Assembly (NCBI GenBank): GCA_030817875.1
Contig: JAUSZU010000001.1
Span: 6,200,001-6,264,000, forward strand
DNA: 64,000 nucleotides
Direction: 5' to 3'
Origin: Flavobacterium sp. W4I14
GTDB taxonomy: Bacteria; Bacteroidota; Bacteroidia; Sphingobacteriales; Sphingobacteriaceae
Shown here piece by piece: positions 19,412-30,040 of the stretch. Numbering within the stretch: the first letter of the stretch is position 1; each line of letters begins with the position of its first letter. The notes beneath the pieces were generated by a model. The model saw only the letters and a list, made by a program, of their open reading frames with translations. It was not told the origin of the DNA and did not search any database. The position numbers and the translations under genes are program-made.

Positions 19412-20599
19412 ATGTCTGTAACTATTAAGAAAGCACAACGATTAAGAGCTGATATCATTAAGCTACTTTATTATAAAAAAAAGTCATCGCTTACTGATTT
19501 AAGCAAGCGTACTAAAAAGAGCTTGCCTTTAATTACGTCGACTGTAAATGCATTGATAGAAGATGGCTTAATTATCGAACAAGGGTTAGCGCCATCTACA
19601 GGAGGCAGACGCCCTTTAAATTTTCTATTAAACCCCGATTATAAGAGGTACATAATAGCCGTAGCAATGGATCAGTTAACAAGTCAGTTAACGATATACG
19701 ATTTGTCCAATCACCAGGTTTTGCCAACTCAGGTGATAGATTTAGACATGACCGAAAGTAAAAGTGCCGATACTTTAATTGAATTCATTGATCATTGTAT
19801 AAAAAAATCAACAATCGATAAAGAAAATTTATTGGGGATTGGTATAGGTATGCCGGGTTTTGTGAATGCAGAAAAGGGAATGAACTATTCCTTTATGCAG
19901 GTTGAAAACGATATAAGCCTGCAAGACTACCTCGCTAAAAAATTAAGCTTACCAGTATACATAGATAACGATTCGAGTTTGATTGCCTTAGCTGAATTAA
20001 ACTTTGGTGAAGCAAGAAATTTAAAAGATGTACTCGTAGTTAATATTGGCTGGGGTACAGGTTTGGGAATGATAATAAATGGCAAATTATACCGGGGCAG
20101 TAGCGGCTATGCAGGTGAATTTAGTCACATTCCTTTATCTAACTCAAATACCTTATGCTCTTGTGGTAAACGAGGCTGCCTTGAAGTTGAAACCTCTCTT
20201 TTGGTGATGGTTCAAAAAGCAGAAGCAGCGGTGAAAAATGGAGAAGAAACAAGTCTAAAAACGCTTTTTAACGATAAAAGTAAAAGCCATGTAGATCATT
20301 TCCTGAATGCAGTTGTAAAACAAGATCCTGTAGCCATTTCTATATTAGCTGATGCCGCATTTCAGATTGGTAAAGGATTAGCCACTTTAATCCATATTAT
20401 GAATCCTGAACGGATTGTGTTAAGTGGCCGTGGTGCTAAAGCAGGAAAAATGCTTCTGCCGCCAATACAACAGGCCATTAATGAATTTTGCATACCGAGA
20501 GTAGCCGAACAGACGGAAATTAAGTTGTCTGCATTGACCGATGAAGCCGAGCTATTGGCAGCAGCTAGTTTGATGGTAGAAAATAGCTTATTTGAATAA
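19412..20599 (+). CDS. ROK-family transcriptional regulator
   Basis: The protein has an N-terminal winged helix-turn-helix (about residues 5-65, KKSSLTDLSKRTKKSLPLIT) followed by a ROK sugar-kinase-like domain (about 80-390). The ROK zinc motif is present as CSCGKRGCLE (C249, C251, C256), and DNDSSLIALAE matches the sugar-binding/ATPase core. It is therefore of the NagC/Mlc/XylR class: a sugar-responsive DNA-binding regulator. I chose ATG 19412 (395 residues, MSVTIKKAQRLR); the upstream extension is low-complexity. Lying between two susCD pairs, it is the only regulator in the locus and probably controls both. As its own promoter resembles that of susC1, it may also control itself. Confidence 0.88.
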   Translation: MSVTIKKAQRLRADIIKLLYYKKKSSLTDLSKRTKKSLPLITSTVNALIEDGLIIEQGLAPSTGGRRPLNFLLNPDYKRYIIAVAMDQLTSQLTIYDLSNHQVLPTQVIDLDMTESKSADTLIEFIDHCIKKSTIDKENLLGIGIGMPGFVNAEKGMNYSFMQVENDISLQDYLAKKLSLPVYIDNDSSLIALAELNFGEARNLKDVLVVNIGWGTGLGMIINGKLYRGSSGYAGEFSHIPLSNSNTLCSCGKRGCLEVETSLLVMVQKAEAAVKNGEETSLKTLFNDKSKSHVDHFLNAVVKQDPVAISILADAAFQIGKGLATLIHIMNPERIVLSGRGAKAGKMLLPPIQQAINEFCIPRVAEQTEIKLSALTDEAELLAAASLMVENSLFE

Positions 20600-20720
20600 T
20601 TAAAACTAAACAAACAAGTAATATAATTTTTAACTAACAGCCGAAACTATGAGAGGATAAAAAAGAACCATTAAACCAAATTTTGAACCACCTTTTAACT
20701 AATACTAACCTAAACGAATT

Positions 20721-23700
20721 ATGAAAAAAATGTACTTACAGTGCTTATGTGTGTTGTTGTTAACTTTTTTGACAATAACAGCTTTTGCACAGAAAACCAT
20801 TACCGGTACGGTGGTGGAAGCATCTGGGCCAATACCAGGTGTAAGTGTCTCTATTAAAGGCACAACTAAAGCTACCCAAACAGATGCCGTGGGTAAATTC
20901 TCTATTTCGGTTACAGAAGGAAATACCCTTATCTTTAGATCTGTTGGCTATGTTTCAAAAGAAATAATTGTGGGTGCATCTTCAACAATAAATGTTAAGT
21001 TAGAATCATCTTCTAACAGTTTGGATGAAGTTCAGGTAACTACAGCTTTTGGTATAAAGAAAGAAAAAAGAGCTTTAGGTTACTCTACGCAAGAAGTTGC
21101 AGGTAAAGATTTAATTATTGGCCAGGCGCCAACCATTGCACAGGGTTTGATGGGTAAAGTAGCTGGTTTACAAATTTCACAATCTGGTGGAGGTGTAGAA
21201 GGCGGCTCATCAAGAATTGTAGTCCGTGGAAATACTTCATTAACAGGCGATAACAGGGCGCTGATTATTGTTGACGGTGTAGCACTTAATAATGACCCTG
21301 CCAATGTGAACGGTAACAATACTTCATCTGTTGCGGGGAGTACCGGTGCCGATGTTTCCTCCAATAACGATTGGGGTACAGGTATGAATTTCATCAACCA
21401 GGATGATATTGAAAGTATTACCGTATTAAAAGGTCCGGCTGCTGCTGCATTATACGGTGCGAGAGGGGGTAATGGTGTTATTTTAATTACCCGTAAAAAG
21501 GGGAGTAATAGGCCAGGGCTAGGTATCGATTACAATTATAGCTACCGACATACCAATCCTTACGAAATACAAAACTTTCAAAATGAGTACGGGCAGGGTG
21601 GTGTTGCCTCAATGCTAACAGCAGATAACAATAAAATGTTTCCAGTTAACGGTGCAGGGCAGCGGTACCAGATTGGAAATGGATATAACCCAACAGGAAC
21701 CTATTTAAGTAATTCTTTTGGTACGGTTCCTTATCCCAATGGTAAATTAACTGATGCTTATTTCAGTTATCCTGGAAGTCAATCATGGGGCCCGAGATTT
21801 GATAATCAGCCGATCTTAAATTACGATGGTGTATTAAGACCTTATTCTGCGCAACCAGATAACTGGAAGGCATTTTTTCCTGATGGTTCTGTGGTGAGTC
21901 ATAATGTGGCGATTTCTGGAGGAAGTGAGAATGCCACAGGCCGACTTTCTTATACAAGAAATGATACCAAAGCCAACATCCTAAACAGTAATATGCAATC
22001 AAATACTTTTAATCTGGGTTCTACGTTAAAAGTTTCTAAAAAATTAAGTGCTGAGGTTACTGCAAGCTATGTTAATTTCACGCGCTTGAATGCTCCTACC
22101 GTTGGTTCAGGTTATCTTGGGGGAGTGATTTACTCTATGCCAAGAGATTATAATCCTTATGTCGATTTTGATAATACCTATGGCCCTAACAACACGCGTA
22201 AAGATGTACTTACTTCGAGTAATTTTCCGGCAGGTTCACCAGCTTATCCCTTCAGCGGAGGTTATTTGGGCAACCAATATTGGAATGCATTTAATAACAA
22301 TACTGTATTTAACAGGAACGGATTAACAGGTGGAATGAAGTTAATGGCCGATTTAACTGATTTCTTAAATGTTACGGCACAGGGCGGTGTAGATAATTCA
22401 AATGATGTAACTACTGTAAAAAACCAACCTACCGATATACTAGGGCAGGCAAATGGCGCGTATAAATTAGCACAGGCGAAAAATTTATCAACCAATCTGC
22501 AAGCTTTTGCACGCTTACACAAAGATAATCTTTTTGGTAAAGAGATTAATGCCAGCCTGACTGCAGGTGTAGAAAGATATTACAGAAATGATTATATTTC
22601 AAGTAACAGAACTGATGGTAATTTGGTGAAACCATTCGTTTTTGCGCTGAATAACGGTGCAAATCCTGTTCCTCAACCAGAAGAAACTAAATACGCTAAA
22701 AAGATCAACTCTGCATATAGTTTCTTAAACCTTTCTTATAAAAACTACTTATTTTTAGAAGCTACAGCACGTAATGACTGGTCGAGTACATTGGCAAATG
22801 GTTCGAACTCATATTTTTACCCAGCAGCTAATTTAAGTTATGTGTTTACTGATGGCATTAAAGGAATGCAGAACAGTTTGCCTTGGTTAAGCTTTGGTAA
22901 ACTGAAACTTTCTTATGCAGAAACAGGTTCTGATACCGATCCTTATACTATTTTTAACGTTTTGGACGTATCTACAAATAATGGCCAGCAGGCGCAGAGT
23001 TTGCCGGGAACATTAAAATTTGAAGGTGTGAAGCCTCAACGAAGCAGGTCCTACGAAGCTGGTTTATCATTGGGTTTCTTTAAAAATAGGTTAAATGTAG
23101 ATTTAACAGCTTACTCAATGAAAACCTTTAACCAGATTCTCGATAATCCATTGGCCTTATCATCTGGTTTCAGCACTGTTAAAATTAATACAGGCTCACT
23201 GGGTAATACCGGTTTTGAATTTATCATTAGCGGATCTCCGATAAAAACAAAAGATTTTAGTTGGGATGTATCTGTTAGCGGAGCGCATGCCAGAACGAAA
23301 GTTTTAGCCTTACAGGATGGTGTAAATACTTTAACATTAGGTAACTTTTTTGGAGGTAATGGTATTTCTCAAAGAGTTACCGTTGGTGATTATTATGGCA
23401 CATTGTATGGTAAAGATTTTACATACTTAAATGGCAATAAAGTAGTAAAACGTGCTTTAGGTACCGATGGACTACCTTTACAATATACAGTTGATGGTAA
23501 AAGTTATTATGCTGGTACCCAATGGGTATTGAGTGATGGCGAGGTACCTATTGGTAATTCGCAACCATTTTTAACCGGTGGTATTACGAATACTTTTAAA
23601 TATAAAGCATTTTCACTGTATGTATTAGCTGATGCAAAGATTGGTGGTGATACATTTTTTGGCTCTTATGCTGCTGGTATGGGTAGTGGCAACTTAGAAG

Positions 23701-24149
23701 AAACCTTAAAAGAGCGTAATGGTGGAGGATTGCCTTTAGTATATCCTGATGGAACACGTGCAAATACAGGTGTAATATTGGATGGTGTATTTGCTGACGG
23801 TACACGGAATACCGATGTAGTTAACTACCAATGGTATTATCAGGGAACATTTTCAGCATGGAACCACCTTGGTGTACCTCGGTCTGCAGCAGTATTTAAA
23901 AACTCATGGATGAAATTAAGAGAGGTTGCCCTAACTTATCAGGTTCCTGCGAAATTCATTCAAAAAACCAAATTTATTCAAAACCTGTCGCTTTCATTAG
24001 TCGGAAGAGATCTCTTCTATATTTTTACTACTATACCTAAAGGACTAAATCCGGAAGGAGTAAACAGTATAGGTAATATGCAAGGAATTGAATACGATTC
24101 GTTGCCAAAAACAAGATCGTTTGGTTTCACGATACGTTCTTCATTTTAA
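20721..24149 (+). CDS. SusC/RagA-type TonB-linked outer membrane transporter (second pair)
   Basis: The 1142-residue protein has the same plan as the first SusC: a signal peptide (to about AFAQ, residue 24), a carboxypeptidase-D regulatory-like domain with GTVVEASGPIPGVSVSIKG, a plug beginning EVQVTTAFGIKKEKR, VLKGPAAAALYGARGGNGV, and a long barrel ending FTIRSSF. It starts 121 bp after the ROK gene, without a terminator between them, so the two may be cotranscribed. The N-terminal 130 residues are clearly related to the upstream SusC but the barrel differs in sequence and length, so the two pairs probably import different ligands. Confidence 0.95.
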   Translation: MKKMYLQCLCVLLLTFLTITAFAQKTITGTVVEASGPIPGVSVSIKGTTKATQTDAVGKFSISVTEGNTLIFRSVGYVSKEIIVGASSTINVKLESSSNSLDEVQVTTAFGIKKEKRALGYSTQEVAGKDLIIGQAPTIAQGLMGKVAGLQISQSGGGVEGGSSRIVVRGNTSLTGDNRALIIVDGVALNNDPANVNGNNTSSVAGSTGADVSSNNDWGTGMNFINQDDIESITVLKGPAAAALYGARGGNGVILITRKKGSNRPGLGIDYNYSYRHTNPYEIQNFQNEYGQGGVASMLTADNNKMFPVNGAGQRYQIGNGYNPTGTYLSNSFGTVPYPNGKLTDAYFSYPGSQSWGPRFDNQPILNYDGVLRPYSAQPDNWKAFFPDGSVVSHNVAISGGSENATGRLSYTRNDTKANILNSNMQSNTFNLGSTLKVSKKLSAEVTASYVNFTRLNAPTVGSGYLGGVIYSMPRDYNPYVDFDNTYGPNNTRKDVLTSSNFPAGSPAYPFSGGYLGNQYWNAFNNNTVFNRNGLTGGMKLMADLTDFLNVTAQGGVDNSNDVTTVKNQPTDILGQANGAYKLAQAKNLSTNLQAFARLHKDNLFGKEINASLTAGVERYYRNDYISSNRTDGNLVKPFVFALNNGANPVPQPEETKYAKKINSAYSFLNLSYKNYLFLEATARNDWSSTLANGSNSYFYPAANLSYVFTDGIKGMQNSLPWLSFGKLKLSYAETGSDTDPYTIFNVLDVSTNNGQQAQSLPGTLKFEGVKPQRSRSYEAGLSLGFFKNRLNVDLTAYSMKTFNQILDNPLALSSGFSTVKINTGSLGNTGFEFIISGSPIKTKDFSWDVSVSGAHARTKVLALQDGVNTLTLGNFFGGNGISQRVTVGDYYGTLYGKDFTYLNGNKVVKRALGTDGLPLQYTVDGKSYYAGTQWVLSDGEVPIGNSQPFLTGGITNTFKYKAFSLYVLADAKIGGDTFFGSYAAGMGSGNLEETLKERNGGGLPLVYPDGTRANTGVILDGVFADGTRNTDVVNYQWYYQGTFSAWNHLGVPRSAAVFKNSWMKLREVALTYQVPAKFIQKTKFIQNLSLSLVGRDLFYIFTTIPKGLNPEGVNSIGNMQGIEYDSLPKTRSFGFTIRSSF

Positions 24150-24168
24150 TAATTTAAAACATTAAGAC

Positions 24169-25803
24169 ATGAAAATTCAACATAAAATAATCCATACAGT
24201 ACTTGGCATATCGCTAATGTCTGGAATGGTATCGTGTAAAAAGGGTTTCGAAGAATTAAATAAGCCATATAAAGATGCAACTGTTTCTACAGCAACTCCT
24301 GCAGGGTTTTTTAATAACTTGGCCAAACGCGCAACGCAAGAAGATTATACTTTATATACGGGTTTGTTTATGCCAGTTACAAACCAACAGGGTGTGCAAA
24401 ACCGAAACTTGCCTTATACTAATTATATTACTTCTTTTTGGAGTACCTATTATTCTGATTTAGCAGATTATAAACAACTATTAAAGTTGATAAGTTCCTC
24501 CCCAAATCCAGGTGTATATAGTGACGTAAAGTATATGGCCAACATTTTAATGGCCCAAAAAACATTGTCTATGTTAGATCGCTATGGAGATATACCATAT
24601 AGCCAAGCTGGTATTGCTACCGAAGGTGCAGCTAACTATCAACCACAATACGATAAGGAGGAGTCTGTTTACAGTAGTGTTTTAGATGATTTAAAGGCTG
24701 CCACTTCAGGGATAGGGGGTTCAAATCAGAGCTCAATTGGTACTTATGAGTCTTTTTTGGCGAATGATTTTGTAGCCTGGAAAAAATTCGGTAACGCGCT
24801 TAGATTGCGCTATGCAGTACGTTTAAGTAAAACAAATTTGCAAACCAAAGCTAAAGAAACAATTGCTGAAATTCTTGGTAACCCGTCAACTTACCCATTG
24901 CCAAACGATCAGGATCTTACCGCTTTATATAAAAGTAATTATGGTAGCTACCCATTGGTTGTAGTACCAAATAGCCCAGATTATGGCGATCGTTTTTGGT
25001 ACGCATTTCGTGAGCTTTCGGTTTCCAATATCAGGATGAGTTCTAACGTATTTACTAAAATGTCATCAACCAATGCAGATGATGGTTCTGGGTTCTTCGA
25101 CCCACGTTACAAGGTATGGTTTATGCCAAATAATGCAGGTAAATGGGTGCCTCAGCCTCAAAACGGAACAGTTGCAGATGGTGGTACACCTTATCCAAAT
25201 ACATCAGCTAATGCACCAATGGCTCCAGGTACCGATCCAGACAATAAGTTCGCTTCTTTTAATTATTATCTGGTTCGCGATTTTCAGAGTTTTCCTTATG
25301 TAATCATTTCAGAGGCTGACGTACATTTCTTAAAAGCCGAAATTTATAATCAAGGCATAGGTGTGGCAGCAAATCAGGCTTTGGCAGAAACAGAGTATAA
25401 TTTGGGAATGAGAGCCTCGGTAAATTTTTGGTATACTACTGTTAACAGTAATACAACAGCCATTTGGCCAACTGCTGCCAAACCTGGTCCAATTACACAA
25501 GCACAAATTGATGTATTTACCAATAATCCGGCTGTGAAGTTTACAACAGGTGATGTGGCAGGAAATTATAAAAAAATAATAACCCAATCATGGCTAGCGA
25601 GCATGTTTAATGCTGTTGAAACCTGGTGTACAGCACGCCGTACCGGATTAACACCCAAAGATGCGACGTATACACCGACTACCTATAACAGATTGCCATA
25701 TCCTGACGATGAAAAAACAAATAATGCGGCAAATCTTTCTGCCATTGGTGGTAATGTTAGTCCAGAAGTTCAGATTCAAAAGAAAGTTTATTGGATGCCT
25801 TAA
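24169..25803 (+). CDS. SusD/RagB-family nutrient-binding lipoprotein (second pair)
   Basis: The signal ends SGMVSCKKG, giving a lipidated cysteine near residue 23. The body (544 residues in all) has SusD-type helices and the late segment ISEADVHFLKAEIYNQG, a common SusD landmark. It resembles the SusD/RagB subgroup (sometimes called SusD-like 2) that starts FEELNKPY. It is 19 bp from the susC2 stop and is followed by a perfect hairpin at 25832, which separates transport from hydrolase genes. It should hold the oligosaccharide at the cell surface. Confidence 0.92.
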   Translation: MKIQHKIIHTVLGISLMSGMVSCKKGFEELNKPYKDATVSTATPAGFFNNLAKRATQEDYTLYTGLFMPVTNQQGVQNRNLPYTNYITSFWSTYYSDLADYKQLLKLISSSPNPGVYSDVKYMANILMAQKTLSMLDRYGDIPYSQAGIATEGAANYQPQYDKEESVYSSVLDDLKAATSGIGGSNQSSIGTYESFLANDFVAWKKFGNALRLRYAVRLSKTNLQTKAKETIAEILGNPSTYPLPNDQDLTALYKSNYGSYPLVVVPNSPDYGDRFWYAFRELSVSNIRMSSNVFTKMSSTNADDGSGFFDPRYKVWFMPNNAGKWVPQPQNGTVADGGTPYPNTSANAPMAPGTDPDNKFASFNYYLVRDFQSFPYVIISEADVHFLKAEIYNQGIGVAANQALAETEYNLGMRASVNFWYTTVNSNTTAIWPTAAKPGPITQAQIDVFTNNPAVKFTTGDVAGNYKKIITQSWLASMFNAVETWCTARRTGLTPKDATYTPTTYNRLPYPDDEKTNNAANLSAIGGNVSPEVQIQKKVYWMP

Positions 25804-25831
25804 TTGTGCAACGATTTTGATTAAAACAATG

Positions 25832-25857
25832 TCCCGGCCAATTTTGGCCGGGATTTT
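25832..25857 (+). terminator. Hairpin between susD2 and the fucosidase
   Basis: TCCCGGCCAA (25832-25841) pairs perfectly with TTGGCCGGGA (25844-25853), followed by only four T. It may act as an attenuator that lowers expression of the hydrolases relative to susCD. Confidence 0.65.
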
Positions 25858-25868
25858 ACAACCTAATT

Positions 25869-27293
25869 ATGAAACTAAAAATTTGCTTTCTTTTCTGTTT
25901 TGTGCTATTTGCCGTGAATTCGTTTGCCCAGCAGAACGACATTATGCCTGAATCGGAGATTTATGAATGGCCAAAAGATGATGCAGTTAAAAAGAAACTC
26001 GATACCTGGCAGGATAAAAAGTTTGGAATGATTATCCACTGGGGGCTTTACGCTGTTCCAGGGATTATCGAATCTTGGTCGATCTGTTCTGAAGATTGGA
26101 TTGATAGAGACAGTACCATTAAATACGAAGATTATAAAAAATGGTATTGGGGCCTAAACGAAAAATTTAACCCAATAAAGTTCAATCCTGAGCAATGGGC
26201 CAAAGCAGGTAAAAGTGCAGGAATGAAATATCTGGTGTTTACCACTAAACATCACGATGGCTTTGCCATGTTTGATACCAAACAATCTGATTTTAGTATT
26301 GCAAAAGGTCCTTTTTCAAACAATGCTAAAAAAGACGTGGCTAAATATGTGTTCGATGCTTTCCGTAAAGAAAATTTTATGATCGGTGCTTATTTTTCTA
26401 AACCAGATTGGCATTCTCAATACTATTGGTGGGACAAATATGCCACTGCAGATAGAAATAACAATTATGATATCAGAAAGAACCAGTGGCGGTGGAATAT
26501 GTTCAAAAGCTATACTCAGAACCAGATTGGAGAGTTGATGAACAATTACGGAAGCATTGATATTTTATGGTTAGATGGCGGATGGGTCCGTCCCCGGGCT
26601 AGCGTAAATAAAGAGGTACTTTCTTGGGGTGCACCTATTCCAGAGTGGAGTCAGGATATTGATATGCCGAAAATTGCCGCTGATGCCAGAAAAGCACAAC
26701 CTGGTTTGATTGTAGTTGATAGAACGGTACATGGCCAGTTTGAAAACTACCAAACCCCTGAACAGAAAATCCCTGAAAACCAGTTGGATTATCCATGGGA
26801 AAGCTGCATGACGTTAGGCGGAGCCTGGGGTTTTGTACCCAACGATCAGTATAAATCGGCAGGCGAAGTGGTTCATAAATTAGTAGAAATAGTAGCCAAA
26901 GGTGGAAGTTTGCTTTTAGGCATTGGGCCTAAAGCTGATGGAACGTTGCCTGATCATGTGATTGCAAGATTGGATGAAATTGGGAAGTGGACCAGTAAAA
27001 ATGGTGTTGCTATCTACGGAACAAGGATTACCAAAAACTACCATGATGGACAGAACTGGTTCACGCAAAGTAAAGATGGTAAAACTATCTACGGTATCAG
27101 TTTAATTGGCAATACGCCAAACAAAGAAATTTCATGGCAAGGGAGTATCCCTAAAAAAGGAAGTTCAATTACTATTTTAAGTACCAATCAAAAGGTAAAA
27201 TGGAGATTGAAAGATAGCAAGGTACACTTTGATTTTCCTAAAACAGATGAGAAAATAACCTTGACTTTTTCTTTTACGCCCGAAACTAATTAG
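25869..27293 (+). CDS. GH29 alpha-L-fucosidase
   Basis: The 474-residue protein has a signal peptide (about residues 1-21). The catalytic barrel carries the GH29 landmarks KFGMIIHWGLYAVPG (about 53-67), FTTKHHDGFAMF (about 125-136) and LWLDGGW, where D236 is the likely nucleophile. It should hydrolyse alpha-L-fucose from the non-reducing end of the imported or surface glycan. It ends in a short C-terminal beta domain. GH3 follows after two bases, so they form an operon. A second, longer GH29 lies at 33222-35066 on the other strand. Confidence 0.93.
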   Translation: MKLKICFLFCFVLFAVNSFAQQNDIMPESEIYEWPKDDAVKKKLDTWQDKKFGMIIHWGLYAVPGIIESWSICSEDWIDRDSTIKYEDYKKWYWGLNEKFNPIKFNPEQWAKAGKSAGMKYLVFTTKHHDGFAMFDTKQSDFSIAKGPFSNNAKKDVAKYVFDAFRKENFMIGAYFSKPDWHSQYYWWDKYATADRNNNYDIRKNQWRWNMFKSYTQNQIGELMNNYGSIDILWLDGGWVRPRASVNKEVLSWGAPIPEWSQDIDMPKIAADARKAQPGLIVVDRTVHGQFENYQTPEQKIPENQLDYPWESCMTLGGAWGFVPNDQYKSAGEVVHKLVEIVAKGGSLLLGIGPKADGTLPDHVIARLDEIGKWTSKNGVAIYGTRITKNYHDGQNWFTQSKDGKTIYGISLIGNTPNKEISWQGSIPKKGSSITILSTNQKVKWRLKDSKVHFDFPKTDEKITLTFSFTPETN

Positions 27294-27295
27294 CA

Positions 27296-29968
27296 ATGCC
27301 GAAACCCAGAAGATACCTATACTTATTGCCTGCATTATTTTTCTGCAGTGGCCTTTTTGCTCAAGTTAAAAAAGGGCAACCTTTACCCTATAAAAATCCG
27401 AAATTAAGTATCGATCTGAGGGTAAAAGACCTCATTTCGAGAATGACACCAGAAGAGAAATTCTGGCAGTTATTTATGATTCCTGGAGATGTTACAACTG
27501 AAAATAAGACACAATTTAAAAACGGTATTTTTGGTTTGCAGGTAAGTGCTGCTGCACAGGGAAGTGGTAATGCACAACAAATGTTAACCTACAATACTTC
27601 TGAAGACGGACTTTCTCTAGCTAAAAAGGTAAATAAAATTCAAAAATATTTTGTTGAGGAAACCCGTTTGGGCATTCCCATCATTCCATTTGATGAGGCT
27701 TTACATGGTTTGGTTAGGCAAGGCGCTACTGCTTTTCCACAATCAATTGGTTTAGCTGCAAGTTTCGATACTACTTTAGTGGCCAAAATCGGTACCGCTA
27801 TTGCCAATGAGGCAAGGGCACGCGGTTTGAGAGATCTTTTGGCACCTGTAATCAATATGGCTACAGATGTAAGATGGGGCAGGGTAGAAGAAACCTATGG
27901 AGAAGACCCTTATCTAACAACTGTAATGGGTCATGCTTTTATGAATGCCATAGAAAGGCAGAATATCATTGTTACCCCAAAACATTTTATTGCCAATGTT
28001 GGCGATGGTGGGCGGGATAGCTACCCGATAGAGATGGATAAACATTTTTTAGAAGAAATCCATTTTCCAGCATTTAAAGATGGGGTTAAAAACATAGGTA
28101 TCCGTTCATTAATGACTTCCTATAACAGCGTTTTTGGTACTCCGGCAACTTCAAATAAATGGCTGCTTACCACTAAACTGAAAACAGAATGGGGATTTAA
28201 AGGTTTCGTAATTTCTGATGCAGGGGCAGTTGGAGGTGCCAATGTATTACATTTTACGGCCAAAGATTATAAAGATGCCACAGCGCAAGCAATTAATGCG
28301 GGCCTTGATGTAATCTTTCAGGTAGATTATAATCATTACAAACTTTTTCTGCCTGCATTTTTAGATGGTAGCATTCCAAAATCGAGAATAGATGATGCAT
28401 TGTCAAGAGTTCTGAAAGCTAAATTCGAGCTGGGGCTCTTTGAGCATCCTTACGTAGATGAAAGCATTGCTGAAAAGATGTTAAGCGATCAAAGTAATCA
28501 CAATCTAGCCAAAGAGGCCGCTTTAAAATCTTTTGTGCTCCTCAAAAACGAGAATAACACACTTCCGTTAAAAAGTGCAAAGCAGATCTTACTGGTAGGG
28601 GAAGATGCTATTGAAGCCAGATTAGGCGGCTATAGCGGTACCGGAAACAATAAGATAAATATTTTGGATGGCTTAAAAAACGCAGTACCCAATAATGTTA
28701 AGGTTAATTATGTAAAAGGCAGTAGCCGGGAACTGCAATCTTATATTCCGATAGATAGCCAGTTTCTTTCTGTTAACCAGAAAGCAGGATTAATGGGAAG
28801 CTATTACAAAGGGCTTCAATTCTCAGGGAAACCCGTTAAAGAAGTAAATGATAAGGCCGTTAATTTCAGTTGGACATTATACCCGCCAGATGAGCAGCTC
28901 CAATTGGATGATTATTCGGTAAGGTGGACAGGTAAAATTAAGGTGCCACAAAATGCTGATGTTAATATCGGATTGGAGGGAAATGATGGTTACCGATTAT
29001 ACCTGGATAACCAATTACTTATCGATAATTGGGACAAAAAATCTTTCAATACGAAAACCGTTCCGTTTCATTTCGAGAAAAATAAGCAGTATGCAATTAA
29101 GGTCGAATTTTATGAACCCAAAGGCAATGGTAAAATCAAACTGATCTGGGATTATAACATCAGGAAATCAAACGAAATAGCTGATGCGGTGGCTGCCGCA
29201 AAAAATAGCGATGCAGTTGTATTTGTTGCAGGCATAAAAGAAGGAGAATTTCTGGACAGGGCGATGTTAAACCTGCCTGGAAATCAAGAAATGTTACTGG
29301 AAGAACTCGCAAAAACCGGGAAACCTATTATTGTGGTATTAACTGGTGGAAGTGCCATTAATATGCAGCCTTGGTTAAATAATGTAAGCGCAGTTTTAAA
29401 TGTGTGGTACCCAGGCGAAGCAGGCGGTAGCGCCATTGCAGATGTATTGCTTGGCAAGGTAAATCCATCAGGTAAACTTCCAATTACTTACCCGATAGAT
29501 GAATCGCAGTTACCATTGGTGTACAACCATAAACCTACGGGAAGAGGCGATGATTATAACAACTTAACCGGCGAACCACTTTTTCCATTCGGATATGGAT
29601 TAAGTTATACCAGCTTTTCTTACAACAATTTGAGGTTTAACCGTAAAAGTATAGCTAAAAATGAAACCACTACGGTAAGCTTCGAGCTTAAAAATACAGG
29701 CGATTACGATGGTGAAGAAGTGGTACAGTTATACATGAGACCATTGTTAAGCAAATTGGCACAGCCAGTTCTTACACTAAGGGCTTTTCAGAGGGTACAT
29801 TTAAAGGTTGGTGAAACAAAGGTAATTTCATTCAAACTGAATAAAGAGGTGCTGCAAACACTCAATATCAATAATGTATGGGAAGTAGCTCCTGGGGAAT
29901 ATAGAATTATGATCGGATCATCAAGTAAATCACTTTACTTAAAAGACAATTTAACTGTTAAGCCTTAA
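27296..29968 (+). CDS. GH3 beta-glycosidase with inserted PA14 domain
   Basis: The 890-residue protein has a signal peptide (about 1-22). The GH3 N-terminal barrel has the nucleophile motif GFVISDAGAV (D308), where the family has SD..a. The C-terminal alpha/beta sandwich is split by a PA14 carbohydrate-binding domain (about 498-618, GNDGYRLYLDNQLLIDNW). A fibronectin III-like domain ends the protein. GH3 enzymes of this build are usually beta-glucosidases or beta-xylosidases; the exact sugar cannot be read here. It starts two bases after the fucosidase stop, so the pair is one transcription unit, closed by the terminator at 30008. Confidence 0.92.
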   Translation: MPKPRRYLYLLPALFFCSGLFAQVKKGQPLPYKNPKLSIDLRVKDLISRMTPEEKFWQLFMIPGDVTTENKTQFKNGIFGLQVSAAAQGSGNAQQMLTYNTSEDGLSLAKKVNKIQKYFVEETRLGIPIIPFDEALHGLVRQGATAFPQSIGLAASFDTTLVAKIGTAIANEARARGLRDLLAPVINMATDVRWGRVEETYGEDPYLTTVMGHAFMNAIERQNIIVTPKHFIANVGDGGRDSYPIEMDKHFLEEIHFPAFKDGVKNIGIRSLMTSYNSVFGTPATSNKWLLTTKLKTEWGFKGFVISDAGAVGGANVLHFTAKDYKDATAQAINAGLDVIFQVDYNHYKLFLPAFLDGSIPKSRIDDALSRVLKAKFELGLFEHPYVDESIAEKMLSDQSNHNLAKEAALKSFVLLKNENNTLPLKSAKQILLVGEDAIEARLGGYSGTGNNKINILDGLKNAVPNNVKVNYVKGSSRELQSYIPIDSQFLSVNQKAGLMGSYYKGLQFSGKPVKEVNDKAVNFSWTLYPPDEQLQLDDYSVRWTGKIKVPQNADVNIGLEGNDGYRLYLDNQLLIDNWDKKSFNTKTVPFHFEKNKQYAIKVEFYEPKGNGKIKLIWDYNIRKSNEIADAVAAAKNSDAVVFVAGIKEGEFLDRAMLNLPGNQEMLLEELAKTGKPIIVVLTGGSAINMQPWLNNVSAVLNVWYPGEAGGSAIADVLLGKVNPSGKLPITYPIDESQLPLVYNHKPTGRGDDYNNLTGEPLFPFGYGLSYTSFSYNNLRFNRKSIAKNETTTVSFELKNTGDYDGEEVVQLYMRPLLSKLAQPVLTLRAFQRVHLKVGETKVISFKLNKEVLQTLNINNVWEVAPGEYRIMIGSSSKSLYLKDNLTVKP

Positions 29969-30007
29969 AACACCCCTATGGTTGGGTATAAACCATGAGT
30001 AATAGTT

Positions 30008-30040
30008 GCCGCAGATTCTGGTTAAATCTGCGGCTTTTTT
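30008..30040 (+). terminator. Terminator closing the polysaccharide locus
   Basis: A perfect 10-bp stem (GCCGCAGATT / AATCTGCGGC) with a seven-base loop is followed by six T. Confidence 0.88.
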
